Positions 1 to 8,484 of a stretch of DNA of 64,000 nucleotides are shown here, piece after piece; positions within the stretch are counted from its first letter, which is position 1; each line of letters opens with the position of its first letter. The position numbers and the translations under genes were made by a program. Below the pieces are notes generated by a model. That model searched no databases, was not told where the DNA came from, and was given only the letters and a program-made list of their open reading frames with translations. This stretch comes from Thiosymbion sp942492625 (GTDB lineage Bacteria > Pseudomonadota > Gammaproteobacteria > Chromatiales > Chromatiaceae): NCBI GenBank assembly GCA_942492625.1, contig CALOFM010000010.1, forward strand, positions 1 to 64,000, in the 5' to 3' direction.

Positions 1-97
1 CAGCGTGGACAACGCTCGGGCTTGTAGGCATCGGGATTGCTCTCAAGCAGCTCTCGGTGTTGCTCAAGGTCTCGATTCCTGGCAGCATGCGGGACAT
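1..97 (-). pseudogene. Transposase, 5' fragment running off the window
   Basis: Only the first residues of the gene are inside the window. One frame from the ATG at 97 gives MSRMLPGIETL. About twelve codons in, the recognisable sequence moves to another frame and reads EQHRELLESNPDAYKPERC, ending in a CPxC zinc-ribbon start. That order (short basic start, NP-x-x-Y-x-P, then CPxC) is what I know from N-termini of several IS transposases, so I infer a transposase with one frameshift near position 60. The family cannot be fixed from so little sequence. It points away from the truncated kinase gene next to it, consistent with an IS inserted in that gene. Confidence 0.4.
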
Positions 98-284
98 AGG
101 CCGGTCTCCTATGGTGTGGTGTTTTCGTTTGCACGTACCACGATACCAAAGGGCGACCGGCCTCCGTTCTTGCCTTTCTATCTCGACGTCTACAGGGGAA
201 TGTTCCAAGCGAGGTCCTGACGGACCGTGGGATTTCTCAGAGGACTGAGCCTATTCAAAGGAGGGACGTAACACTTGACCGCGT
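98..284 (-). mobile_element. Probable IS end between the transposase start and the kinase break
   Basis: No convincing coding sequence lies here. Kinase homology stops abruptly at about 285, right after a conserved ALGNAVK segment, and the transposase starts at 97, so this stretch is best read as the untranslated end of an inserted element. I could not identify a terminal inverted repeat or a target duplication because the other end lies outside the window. Confidence 0.3.
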
Positions 285-769
285 TGCCCAGTGCCTCGCG
301 GAAGCTCAGGAAGCATTGCTCCTTGACACGCTCATCGGGTGTGCCTGACGTGCCGTTCGCGTAGCATCGGATGCTGATGTCCGAGAGCTTGTCCAGCTCT
401 CTGCAATGGAAGCAGACAGCCTCGGGCAGGTCCATGCGCTCGAGGAAGAGCGGTCGGAGCTCCTGGCTGACTTCCCGAAGCCCGCCAATGACCTCACCGA
501 CCTCCGCAATGATCCGGTTCAGGATGTCGGTATCCAGGGGTTGGGCACCCCCGGCCATTGCACGGAGCCTCTTGAGGCCCAGATTGACCGCCTGCATGGA
601 CTGACCCACGCCGTCGTGCAGGGTTGCCGCGATTCGACTGCGCTCGTCGTGCTCCGCCTCCTCCCTGAGATGGCGCACCCGTTGCGCGCGGGCCGCGCTT
701 GCCCGTGCGCTCTCGATGCCGAAGGCCAGGTCCTTGGCGAGATCCGCGAGTAACGCGACCTCTTGCTTT
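285..769 (-). pseudogene. Sensor histidine kinase, HisKA_3 part (3' exon, truncated)
   Basis: This is the downstream part of a NarX/UhpB-type sensor kinase. Reading from 769 it completes a GAF domain (QEVALLADLAKDLAFGIE), continues through a helical linker and reaches the HisKA_3 dimerisation domain with the phospho-acceptor motif ERSRIAATLHDGVGQ. Homology ends at about 285, just inside the ATPase domain (FREALGNAVK), and then becomes unrelated sequence with a stop at 190. The catalytic ATP-binding domain is therefore lost and no working kinase can be made. The piece is the exact continuation of the PAS-GAF segment at 2890-3674, from which it is separated by a group II intron. Confidence 0.8.
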
Positions 770-840
770 CCGGGTAGAGACGGCCATTACTGGCCATCCC
801 CCCCACAGAGCCGGTCGTGACCAATTCGGTCATCCGGTTC
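770..840 (-). ncRNA. Group II intron domains V and VI
   Basis: Read on the minus strand, 840-808 folds as a 33-34 base hairpin of domain V type: GAACCGG pairs with CCGGCTC, then an ATG..CACGA bulge region, then ACC/GGT under a GAATT loop. The third pair is A-C where the family usually has G-U, giving AAC in place of the usual AGC triad. The following 805-770 forms a GGCC/GGCC hairpin and ends CTACCC, like domain VI. The fold was drawn by eye. Confidence 0.6.
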
Positions 841-898
841 CTCGGTGACCAGAGCATCAACACAGCTCTGGCGCATAACTTTGCTACCCCGCAAGCAG

Positions 899-2224
899 TT
901 AGACACGGTGGATGATCCTGGGTATCGGCAGCGGCATGCTCTCCAGCAAGGCCTCAAACTTCTCCCAGTTCAGCGCCTTTTTACTGCTGCGGCGATTGAG
1001 CCAGAATTTCCAACCACGCCTGGCATGGTGGAGTACCGCTTGCATCGCTCGCATGTTGCAGCTCACGCCAAAGTACTGAAAGTGCCCCCGAAGCTTCGAG
1101 CACAGGATCCGGTGCTGCTTCGCCAGATCCATGTGCCGGTGGTCCCGGCACCAGATCCATATGGCCTGCACCGTCTTCCTGTGCTTCTTGCGCGCCGTCT
1201 TGCGCTTGATAACCCACGTCCCTTTCCGCGACCGCGCCCAGTAGTGGGTGAACCCGAGAAAATCGAATGTGTTGTCCCCACGGGTGACCTCTTTGCGCGA
1301 GGCCGGTTTCCCGAACGCGAGTAAGCGGCTTTTCTCCGGATGAATCTCCAGTGCGTACTTCGCGAAACGCTTCGGCAGGACCTCCATGACCCGCCGGGCA
1401 TCGTCTTCGCGCTGAAAGCCGATGACAAAGTCATCGGCAAACCTCACGATGAAACAGTGCCCCCGCATGCGCGGTTTGACCTCTCGCACGAACCATTCAT
1501 CCAGTACATGGTGCAGGAATACGTTCGCAAGGCAGGGGGAAATCGTCCCACCCTGGGGTGTACCCCTGTCGCTGTAGGTGATCTGCTCTCCTTCCATCAC
1601 ACCTGCATTCAGCCACTTCCCGATCAGGCGAAGCAGTCCACCATCATTGATGCGTTGCTCGATGAAGCTCCGCAGCCAGCTCCGCTCAATGTTGTCGAAA
1701 AATCCAGTGATGTCTGCATCGTAAATCCATCGGATGCCGTGCCTCATGCACTGCTCCCGGATCTCTCCGAGGGCCTGGTGAGCATTGTGCTCTTCCCGGA
1801 ATCCATACGAGAACGGCTGAAAATCCTGCTCGTACACCGCCCCCATCAGCATCGATACCGCTTTCTGGACGATCTTGTCTTCGAATTCCGATATCCCGAT
1901 CGGCCGTTTCTTGCCACCCTCCTTATCGATCCACACGCGCTTGATCGGCGGTGCGACATAGCGCTTGCCTTTCAGGCGTTCATGCAGGTCAGTCAGGTTG
2001 GCTTCCAGGTTCCTGCCATAGTCCTTCGCGGTCACTCCGCTCAGGCCCGGAGCACCGTCCTTGCGCAACCGGTGGTAGGCTTCTTGAAGAAAGTCCACGT
2101 CCATACGGTGGATCAGGGTCGTAAAGACCCGGTCCGGATGTTCGATCGCTTGCTCTGCAATCTGCCGGAGTTGTGTTGATATGAGCTCTGATCTCTTGGT
2201 ATCGCTCATCTTTCCATCCGACAA
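899..2224 (-). CDS. ltrA: Group II intron reverse transcriptase/maturase
   Basis: This 441-residue intron-encoded protein copies and helps splice its host intron. Reverse-transcriptase blocks are in order: the KDGAPGLSGVT region near residue 56, the DADITGFFDNI block, RGTPQGGTISPCLAN, and the catalytic RFADDFVIG (the YADD box appears as FADD). A basic maturase (X) domain follows, with GFTHYW and a helix-rich tail. No HNH endonuclease domain is present, so it belongs to the endonuclease-less type. The ORF ends only about 60 bases before domain V. The frame is intact, so the protein could still be made even though the kinase gene around it is broken. A second ATG five codons in is an alternative start. 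Confidence 0.93.
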   Translation of the reverse strand: MSDGKMSDTKRSELISTQLRQIAEQAIEHPDRVFTTLIHRMDVDFLQEAYHRLRKDGAPGLSGVTAKDYGRNLEANLTDLHERLKGKRYVAPPIKRVWIDKEGGKKRPIGISEFEDKIVQKAVSMLMGAVYEQDFQPFSYGFREEHNAHQALGEIREQCMRHGIRWIYDADITGFFDNIERSWLRSFIEQRINDGGLLRLIGKWLNAGVMEGEQITYSDRGTPQGGTISPCLANVFLHHVLDEWFVREVKPRMRGHCFIVRFADDFVIGFQREDDARRVMEVLPKRFAKYALEIHPEKSRLLAFGKPASRKEVTRGDNTFDFLGFTHYWARSRKGTWVIKRKTARKKHRKTVQAIWIWCRDHRHMDLAKQHRILCSKLRGHFQYFGVSCNMRAMQAVLHHARRGWKFWLNRRSSKKALNWEKFEALLESMPLPIPRIIHRV

Positions 2225-2889
2225 AACGTTATGCCCGGCTTCACCTTCCCTCCAGTGGGTCCCTTGGGTCTCGGTTCCCCACCTTCCCGGCCTTCTTACT
2301 GCTCGGCCCTCGGTACTATGATCGGCTAAGACTACCGCTTCTCCGTCTCGGTTCTCTTCGCGTTGCGCTCGATCCCCGATACCTCGCGCTCACCCTTTTA
2401 AGTTCGTGTCCCTTCACGGCTCGTTTCCCGGGTCGGGTGCACCCGGTCCACGCCTGGCCTCTTTTGTATCCCGGTTTGCCTGTCCCGGTGTTTCGCGCAA
2501 GGAGATGGCGGTCCTCTCGAGTTCCCAGGCTACCCCTGTGTGTGCATGCCCCGCTCGAAGACCCCGGTGGTGTCCTTTCGACTCGCCATGACGTCTCCAG
2601 GACTGCTGCCTTCCGGCTTCTCCAGACCGTCGGCTTTACCGGACTCGCGCCCGGATATCCTCTCGGACCACCAGAACGAAATTTTCGGGGCTCAGTCACG
2701 CGGCCTACACACTCGCTACACCTGGCTTCAAACACACCCTTACGGGGTATGCATGCAGGTTCGCTACAGATTCGGCGGCTCACCTACTCTGGTGGGATTT
2801 GGGCAGTCGCCTGCCCGCACCCACTGGGTAACACTATCCAGTTTCACAACCTCCTTTCCGATCCCAAGGATCTGGGTTTAACTCGACAC

Positions 2890-3674
2890 GAGGAGAAGGT
2901 GTCCTGATCGGCCGAGAAGATGCTGAAGTTGCCGATCACGCTGCCTTCGCCCTGCAGTGGAAGCGCGATCACCGACCGGAAACCCAGTCGCCTGGCTGTC
3001 TCCCGCCAGTGAGACAATCCGGGCTCGGCCTCGATGTCGCGGAAGACGACGGGCCTCCCGGTCTGGACGGCGGTGCGGCAGGGGCTGGGGTTGTCTACCC
3101 TATTCGCCCAGGCAGTCACCGCAGCGAGGAGCTCCGCATCCCTGTGCCCGGCACGGGCCTTCATGCACAGGCGCAGGTCCGGCTCGCGCTTGGCGTAGCC
3201 CACCCAGGCGAACGAGTAGCCGCCTACTTCCACCAGTAGTTTGCAGAAGGCGTTCAAGAGGTACCGCTCGTCAACGGCCCTGGCCAGGCTGCTGTTGCAG
3301 CGGGAGAGGACGGAATAGGTGCGGTTGAGACGTGTCAGCTCGGTCTCCGTCTCCTTGCGTGCGGTGATGTCCGTGGTGATGCCGACGAGTCGGCAAATCT
3401 TGCCATCCGCATCTGGGCAGGGAATGAAGCAGGAGGTGAAGTGGCGTTGATGCACTGTGCCGTTGCTCGAGAACTCGAACTGCGCGGCCTTACCTGCGAT
3501 GGCCTGTTGGAGCAGGTGGCGAACTCTTTTCTCGTCCTTACGGCTGACGAATTCCAGATAGGAGCGGCCGCGTATTTCTTCTTCGCCGCCCACGCGAGCG
3601 AGATCGAGGCCCGCCGCGTTCATTGTCAGGAGGCGGCCGTCGGTGTCGATCTCGTGAACGCAGATCGGCGCCTG
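2890..3674 (-). pseudogene. Sensor histidine kinase, PAS-GAF part (5' exon)
   Basis: This is the upstream part of the same kinase. It opens in a PAS domain (APICVHEIDTDGRLLTMNAA), runs through the PAC strand region (LVGITTDITARKETE), and enters a GAF domain with the signature FAWVGYA and VIALPL near its end. The open frame ends inside the intron after DTFS. Upstream of the PAS domain the sequence belongs to something else, so the kinase has no native start. Given the lost start, the intron and the lost ATPase domain, I regard the gene as dead. Its native role would have been sensing through PAS and GAF domains and passing phosphate to a LuxR-type response regulator, which is not visible here. 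Confidence 0.8.
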
Positions 3675-3783
3675 CCGTCCTCGTTTTTGCCCCCCACCAG
3701 AAGTCCAGCGCCTGGAAATGCTCGGCAATGCCGGCGAGGCTGTCCCTGTGGGCGGCGTCTGTGATCACTTCAACGATGCGCAT
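3675..3783 (-). pseudogene. 5' fragment of a probable DUF389-family membrane protein
   Basis: From the ATG at 3783 the minus strand reads MRIVEVITDAAHRD and then IAEHFQALDFWWGAK, which resembles the N-terminus of DUF389 (TIGR00341-like) membrane proteins as I remember them. A run of A near 3685 breaks the frame, and within a few residues the sequence turns into the PAS domain of the kinase. I infer a deletion or rearrangement joining the start of one gene to the middle of another. The family call rests on about 33 residues and is tentative. Confidence 0.4.
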
Positions 3784-3929
3784 CTGCAGACATTGTCGCC
3801 CCGCTGACATGAGTTTTGCCGCGGGAAAGCCGGGGCATGCATTAGTATAAATACCACTGTTGTTTTTTTATTGCTCTTTCGTATGTCCGCGTTTGGTCAC
3901 GGTATACTTCGGAATCCTGAGACGATGGC

Positions 3930-3957
3930 TTGACACTAGAAATTCGCGGCCTACACT
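3930..3957 (+). promoter_or_regulatory. Sigma-70-like promoter upstream of the beta-barrel gene
   Basis: A perfect TTGACA (3930-3935) is followed after 16 bases by TACACT (3952-3957), matching -35 and -10 elements. It lies in the AT-richer 3784-4120 gap and faces the outer-membrane protein gene at 4121, giving a leader of about 155 bases. The rest of the gap, including a T-rich patch near 3860, shows no gene. Confidence 0.5.
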
Positions 3958-4120
3958 GAAACAAGCTTCTATTTTTATCAGATGGTTGGAGCACATAAAA
4001 AAACGATTTTCTTGCTTCTCCATCTTAGGTTGTGGATCGCTATCAGGCTCGGCGAGAATCGTGCTGTGGCCTCGCCTCCAAGAAGACTTTCCGCGAATCA
4101 ACAATGGTCAGGAGATTGGT

Positions 4121-5290
4121 ATGTTGGAGAAAAATACTCGTGTACTTTTGCCGACAGGGCTTGCGATGGCGCTTTCCTGGCCTCTGGGGGTCAATGCGGC
4201 TTGTGAGCCGGACCCTCAGTTCGGGTTTGTGTGCAATCCTGCAGGGAACGTAGCGCTCGGTCTCGTAGGTCCGTCGACGGATTCCGGTGTCCGCCAAAAC
4301 GTTGCGCTAGTCGTCGCCGAGGAATTGCTCGACAAAGAGAAGAAGAGAGACACCGGCGGCGGCTCTGGCGACAGTATCCCCTTCGATGTCTATGCCACTC
4401 TGCTCTACGGGAACAAGGACTACGACAGCCAGGAGCTACCCGGTTTGGACAGCGACTCCTGGGGCGGGGTGATCGGCGCGTACTTGCGAGACACTCAGTA
4501 TTTCGCCGGCGCAGCCATCGACTACTCGACGGAGGATGCTGATCTTAAGGAGAACGCCGGCGGTAGGGATACGGATGAGTGGGGCGTCCAGGTCTATGGC
4601 ACCTATTTCCCGTTGACTACCAAGGAGTTGTTCCTGACCGGCGCATTTCGGTATTCAAGCCTGGACATCGATACGCAGCGCACCTTTCTCGCCGTCGATC
4701 CAAACGACCCTAGTGGGCCGCCAAAAACGCCGAACGCTACCCGAGGCAGCACGGACGGCGTGACCTATTCCTTGCACGGCGGCGCGGGTTACAGCTGGCC
4801 GATCCAGCCGCAGACCCTGGTTACCCTGAGCGGGTGGCTGTCTTGGCAAAGAAACGAGATCGATGGGTATAACGAGACGGGAGGATTAGGACAAGCAAAC
4901 AACGGTGCATTCACCGGAAATCTCCGCTTCGCTGATGACAACTACGACACCTTCGACGGCATAATGACCGCGTCCCTGACCCATTCGACGCCAATTGCGA
5001 ACGGAGAGCTGATCCCCTCGGCCTCGGTCAGCTACGTGCATGAGTTCGAAAGCGACACCCGCACCATCAATGCGGACGTCATCGACATCGATGCCGCGGC
5101 GTCCGGTGCCGATAACAAGTTCGTCAGCTTTAAGACGAACAAGGCGGACAAGAACTACATGCGCGTCGCCCTTGGGCTGGCCGCCGAGTTCAACCAGGGA
5201 ACGACCATCTACGCAGGCTACAATGGAACGCTGGCCCACGAATGGCGCAACGAGCACCTATTCAGCCTGAGCATCAACCAGACCTTTTGA
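4121..5290 (+). CDS. Autotransporter-type outer-membrane beta-barrel protein
   Basis: The 389-residue product starts at the ATG at 4121, preceded by CAGGAGAT; the open frame upstream is leader sequence. Residues 1-26 form a Sec signal peptide (LLPTGLAMALSWPLGVNA, then cleavage before ACE). A short charged linker (DKEKKRDTGGG) leads into alternating amphipathic strands typical of an autotransporter barrel domain, and the chain ends in Phe (HLFSLSINQTF), the usual barrel-insertion signature. No passenger domain is present, so I infer a stand-alone barrel rather than a classic autotransporter. It stands alone on the plus strand and converges on the hydrolase gene. Substrate and role are unknown. 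Confidence 0.8.
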   Translation: MLEKNTRVLLPTGLAMALSWPLGVNAACEPDPQFGFVCNPAGNVALGLVGPSTDSGVRQNVALVVAEELLDKEKKRDTGGGSGDSIPFDVYATLLYGNKDYDSQELPGLDSDSWGGVIGAYLRDTQYFAGAAIDYSTEDADLKENAGGRDTDEWGVQVYGTYFPLTTKELFLTGAFRYSSLDIDTQRTFLAVDPNDPSGPPKTPNATRGSTDGVTYSLHGGAGYSWPIQPQTLVTLSGWLSWQRNEIDGYNETGGLGQANNGAFTGNLRFADDNYDTFDGIMTASLTHSTPIANGELIPSASVSYVHEFESDTRTINADVIDIDAAASGADNKFVSFKTNKADKNYMRVALGLAAEFNQGTTIYAGYNGTLAHEWRNEHLFSLSINQTF

Positions 5291-5300
5291 CCCATCGGTT

Positions 5301-5318
5301 GGGGCCGGTCCAGGCCCC
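5301..5318. terminator. Hairpin between convergent genes
   Basis: GGGGCC (5301-5306) and GGCCCC (5313-5318) form a strong short hairpin in the 49-base gap between two converging genes. There is no T tract on either strand, so intrinsic termination is only suggested. Confidence 0.3.
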
Positions 5319-5339
5319 GCTCAAGCTCTCCTCTCGACT

Positions 5340-6164
5340 TCACAACCGCCCGTCGAGTCGCCGATTCAACTCCTCCAGAATCGCCGGCCAGTGCCGCTCC
5401 CAACCCCGATTGTGGGTGACGCCCTGTAATACGAAGAGCTCACCGCCGGTGCGTTTGGAAGCCCTTTTCAAAAGCTTCGGTGAGACCCGCTCGTCGCCCG
5501 CGCCTGCGTAATGCAGCTGGATCAGCTCTGCGGGCAGGGCTGGGGCAGCGACGGGATTCATCGACCCGCGAAGCCGCTCGTAGCCGTGCGCATCGGCCCA
5601 GGCGTCGATATCCAGGTTGCCGGCCAAGGTGACGACGGCGACGATCCCCGGAACACGCCCGGAAAGCAGCATTGCCAGGGCCCCGCCGCCACTGAAACCG
5701 ATAAGAACGATCTCGCGTCCCTCAGGAACCGCCCGCGCCAACGCCTTGTTCATGCTGGCGACGACCTCTTCTCCATAGCGGGCGTGGGTCCACATGCGTT
5801 GTGAGCAGGGCGGCGCATGGGCGTAGCCGTGATAGCAGGGGCGGCCAAGGATGATTCCCGGCTCGGGGTCCAGGGCCAGGAGGCTTGGGACCACGGGCCG
5901 CCGTGGCGTCGGGTCGCCGGAAGCGAGACCCGGACTTATGTAAGGTCGGCCGTCCCCGGTCAGATAGACGTGGACCGGTCCAGCATCGCCATGCGGGGGA
6001 GCCGATTTTTTGTAAACGGCATGACGAAACCCGAGTCCGTCGACCTCCGAGCGCTCGAAAGCGAACCCCGACACATCGCGGTCGAATGTACCACGGGGCG
6101 AAATGCACCCGTAAAGGAGCAGAATTGCAGCCGCGAAACTCGATGCTCGGAGCACCCGTGGCAC
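5340..6164 (-). CDS. Alpha/beta-hydrolase lipoprotein
   Basis: The protein has 274 residues. The N-terminus is a lipoprotein signal with lipobox LLYGC (Cys at about residue 20), so the mature protein is probably anchored in an envelope membrane. The nucleophile elbow GFSGGG sits near the middle, followed by a strand (VAVVTLAGNLD), and a conserved C-terminal histidine appears in VTHNRGW, consistent with a serine hydrolase of alpha/beta fold. The substrate cannot be predicted. It follows the TPR gene on the same strand after 17 bases and may be co-transcribed with the TIR/TPR pair. Confidence 0.8.
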   Translation of the reverse strand: MPRVLRASSFAAAILLLYGCISPRGTFDRDVSGFAFERSEVDGLGFRHAVYKKSAPPHGDAGPVHVYLTGDGRPYISPGLASGDPTPRRPVVPSLLALDPEPGIILGRPCYHGYAHAPPCSQRMWTHARYGEEVVASMNKALARAVPEGREIVLIGFSGGGALAMLLSGRVPGIVAVVTLAGNLDIDAWADAHGYERLRGSMNPVAAPALPAELIQLHYAGAGDERVSPKLLKRASKRTGGELFVLQGVTHNRGWERHWPAILEELNRRLDGRL

Positions 6165-6181
6165 GTGACGGCCCAGTGTCT

Positions 6182-8482
6182 CTACTCGCCGCTCAACTCG
6201 GAGAGCTCGCGATTGATTTCCTCGCGGGTCTGCGCGAGCTCCTCCGCTTGCTCTGACCCCAAGCTCACGTAGATCTCTTGAGCCACTTCAAGGTGATGTC
6301 GAGCCTCCTCATGGCGCCCGAGCTCCCTATAGATTGCAGCAAGCTGCCGATTTCGCGCGGCGACCTTCAGTGGACGCTGTGTCCGTTCGGCTATGGTGAT
6401 CGCGGTGACATTGTGAGGAATCGCCTCCTCGAGCTTCCCAAGCTGCACCAGTACACGGGCGAGAGAGTTGCTCGCAGTGCCCAGGTCCGGATGATGCTCC
6501 GGTAGCTTCGCCGTCATCGTCTTCACCGCCTTCTCGAGGTGCTCCGCCGCGTCTTCGTACTCTCCCAGCTCCTCCAGTACGACCGCTAGATCGTGCTCGT
6601 AACCAGCGATTGCGAGGCTGTTGGCAACCATATTTTTGTCGCGGAGCTGCAACTCGGCCATGAAGATAGCTTCTTCGTACTGCTCTTTCGCGTCCGTGAA
6701 ACGCTCCTGATCGTAGTGAAGATCGCCCAGGCCGGCATGCAACGAGGCGATGATCAGGTGGCTTCCCTGGATCTGTCTCTCGTCCATCGCCAACGTCTCC
6801 CAGGTCGATAGCGCTTGATCGTAGATCTTTTCGGCTTCGTCCAGATTTCCCTTGTTGCGTTGGGCCCTTGCCCTGTTTTGCGTTACGACCAGTGTGGCCG
6901 GGTGCGTTTTCCCGAGCTTCTGTCCGTAAATCTCCTGAACATATTTCCACCGTTCGTCTGCCTCGTCGTACCTGCCTGTCGTGTAGTAGAGGGTTGCCAG
7001 GTTGTTCTCCGTCGCCGCCGCGTTGAGACTCGGGGGTTTGCCGCCGGATCGACTGATGGCTCTGGCCCTGAGAAACAGGGATTCGGCGTTGCGGTACTCT
7101 CCGCGATTGGTCTCCAGCCAACCCCAGTTGGTGATGGTGGGCAGTAGAGCCAGATCCTGTGCGCCATGCAGGGACTCCAGCAGGGACAAGGCTTGGACGT
7201 AATGCGCTTCCGCACTGTCGTGATCGCTGCTGGCGACATCGACGTCAGCCAAACCGCTGTGAGTCACGGCCTCCAACGAGGCTTGCAGATCAACGTCGAT
7301 CTTGCCGCGGAGCTGTGTGGCCTGTATGAGGGCTTCTTCGAAACGCTTTCTTGCGTTGCGGTAATCCGATTCGGAGAAGTGCAAGCCGCCCATGTTGTTT
7401 AGCGTGGTGACGACCGCCTCGGCGGGGCTGTCGCCGGGGTTCTTTTTGAGGCTCTTGAGCGCTTCTTGGTAGCGGTCGAAGGCGTCCGCGTAGAGTCCCG
7501 CATCCTGGAACGCGCCGGCGGCAAGCTCGAGATTGTGTGCGTGGTCGCCCGGTTTCCCGGCATCGAGGGAGTTATGTGCGGCCTCTTCAAACAGGGCAGC
7601 GGCAGTCGCGTAATGGAGTTCGGTCAGCTCTGCGCGCGCTTGGATTGCGGAAATGGTGGCCTTGTCCCGGGAAACCGGGGCGGTCTCTCCGGTCTTCTTA
7701 TCCAGGATACCCTGGGCGACGGCCAACGATTCCTTCGCCGATTCGTAGTTGCCATCGTCTATGGCCTTTGTCGCCAGCTTTCGCAGCTCGGCGATCTGCG
7801 GGTCTTGCGTTGTCAGTTTTTTCAGGTCTGCGACTGTCTTCCTATGCTGACTAGCTATTTCGGTGAGCTTGGCGGATAGCTGCTCCGGCGGTACGTTTTT
7901 CTCGTCAAGAATCTGAAGGAACTTTGCGGTGGCGCAACGGCTGAACTTCAGGGCGCGTCCCAAGTTTTCGATGCGCGCCAGATAGCCTTTGTCGACGTCT
8001 CGGACTTGTCGCATCAGGTCGTCCAGCTCGTGCGGAGGGAGACCGACAACGAGATGGCCCGCGACCTCGATGGAGCCGTCGCTGACCAGCCCTCGGGGTG
8101 CCAGCGTGTCTTGTCCTTCTTGGTGGCCGCGGAGCTCGGCGGCAAGCTCCGCCAGTCGCGTCGCGGTTTGGCCCTCCGGAAGGGATTCCCTGGCAACTTT
8201 GGCGAGTAGCTCCTCAGCGGCGCAGTCGCTTACGCCGAGGTCCTTGGCGACGTCCTGGATCCGCGCCAATTGGGACTTCCTGAAGGCCTGCTGCTCCTCC
8301 ATCAGATCGACCAACTTGCTCGGGGTGCAGTCGATCCAAACGGAGCCGCCGACTTCGATGGACCCCGCTGCCGCTACACCGCATTCTGCGGACACCTGCG
8401 TGTCGGCGACGGTTTGGGGAGGCCAGGCGAAGAGTTCAAGCAGCGCGAGAGCCGGAACCGCCAAACGGGCCGGGCGGTTCAT
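6182..8482 (-). CDS. Exported TPR protein with duplicated N-terminal modules
   Basis: The 766-residue protein begins with a likely Sec signal peptide (residues 1-26, cleavage after TVA). Two related modules follow: a glycine-rich strand motif (SIEVGGSVWID, 41-51; SIEVAGHLVVG, 137-147), each followed by a helical unit of about 65 residues (54-118; 150-217) with the pattern LARIxxLxxxL...A...LP/VPPEQ...L.EIA. From about 220 to the C-terminus run many TPR repeats of the kinesin-light-chain/NACHT-associated type (e.g. NNMGGLHFSESDYRNARKRF). TPR arrays bind partner proteins. The gene starts two bases after the TIR gene ends, so the two are almost certainly one operon, and both carry the same glycine motif. 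No enzymatic domain is visible. Export to the periplasm is inferred from the signal peptide. Confidence 0.85.
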   Translation of the reverse strand: MNRPARLAVPALALLELFAWPPQTVADTQVSAECGVAAAGSIEVGGSVWIDCTPSKLVDLMEEQQAFRKSQLARIQDVAKDLGVSDCAAEELLAKVARESLPEGQTATRLAELAAELRGHQEGQDTLAPRGLVSDGSIEVAGHLVVGLPPHELDDLMRQVRDVDKGYLARIENLGRALKFSRCATAKFLQILDEKNVPPEQLSAKLTEIASQHRKTVADLKKLTTQDPQIAELRKLATKAIDDGNYESAKESLAVAQGILDKKTGETAPVSRDKATISAIQARAELTELHYATAAALFEEAAHNSLDAGKPGDHAHNLELAAGAFQDAGLYADAFDRYQEALKSLKKNPGDSPAEAVVTTLNNMGGLHFSESDYRNARKRFEEALIQATQLRGKIDVDLQASLEAVTHSGLADVDVASSDHDSAEAHYVQALSLLESLHGAQDLALLPTITNWGWLETNRGEYRNAESLFLRARAISRSGGKPPSLNAAATENNLATLYYTTGRYDEADERWKYVQEIYGQKLGKTHPATLVVTQNRARAQRNKGNLDEAEKIYDQALSTWETLAMDERQIQGSHLIIASLHAGLGDLHYDQERFTDAKEQYEEAIFMAELQLRDKNMVANSLAIAGYEHDLAVVLEELGEYEDAAEHLEKAVKTMTAKLPEHHPDLGTASNSLARVLVQLGKLEEAIPHNVTAITIAERTQRPLKVAARNRQLAAIYRELGRHEEARHHLEVAQEIYVSLGSEQAEELAQTREEINRELSELSGE

Positions 8483-8484
8483 GG

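Larger units (their letters stand above)
770..2889 (-). mobile_element. Group II intron inserted in the sensor kinase gene
   Basis: A retroelement of about 2.1 kb splits one GAF domain. Its 5' end on the minus strand begins GTGTCGAG directly after the exon sequence encoding QDTFS, close to the GTGYG consensus. The 3' end carries a domain V-like hairpin (808-840) and a domain VI-like hairpin ending CTACCC just before the exon resumes. The reverse transcriptase ORF lies in the 3' half, as expected for domain IV. Joining 2890 to 769 restores an open frame (DTFS-S-KQEVALL). The 3' boundary is uncertain by a few bases because the in-frame junction does not end in the usual AY dinucleotide. Confidence 0.82.
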
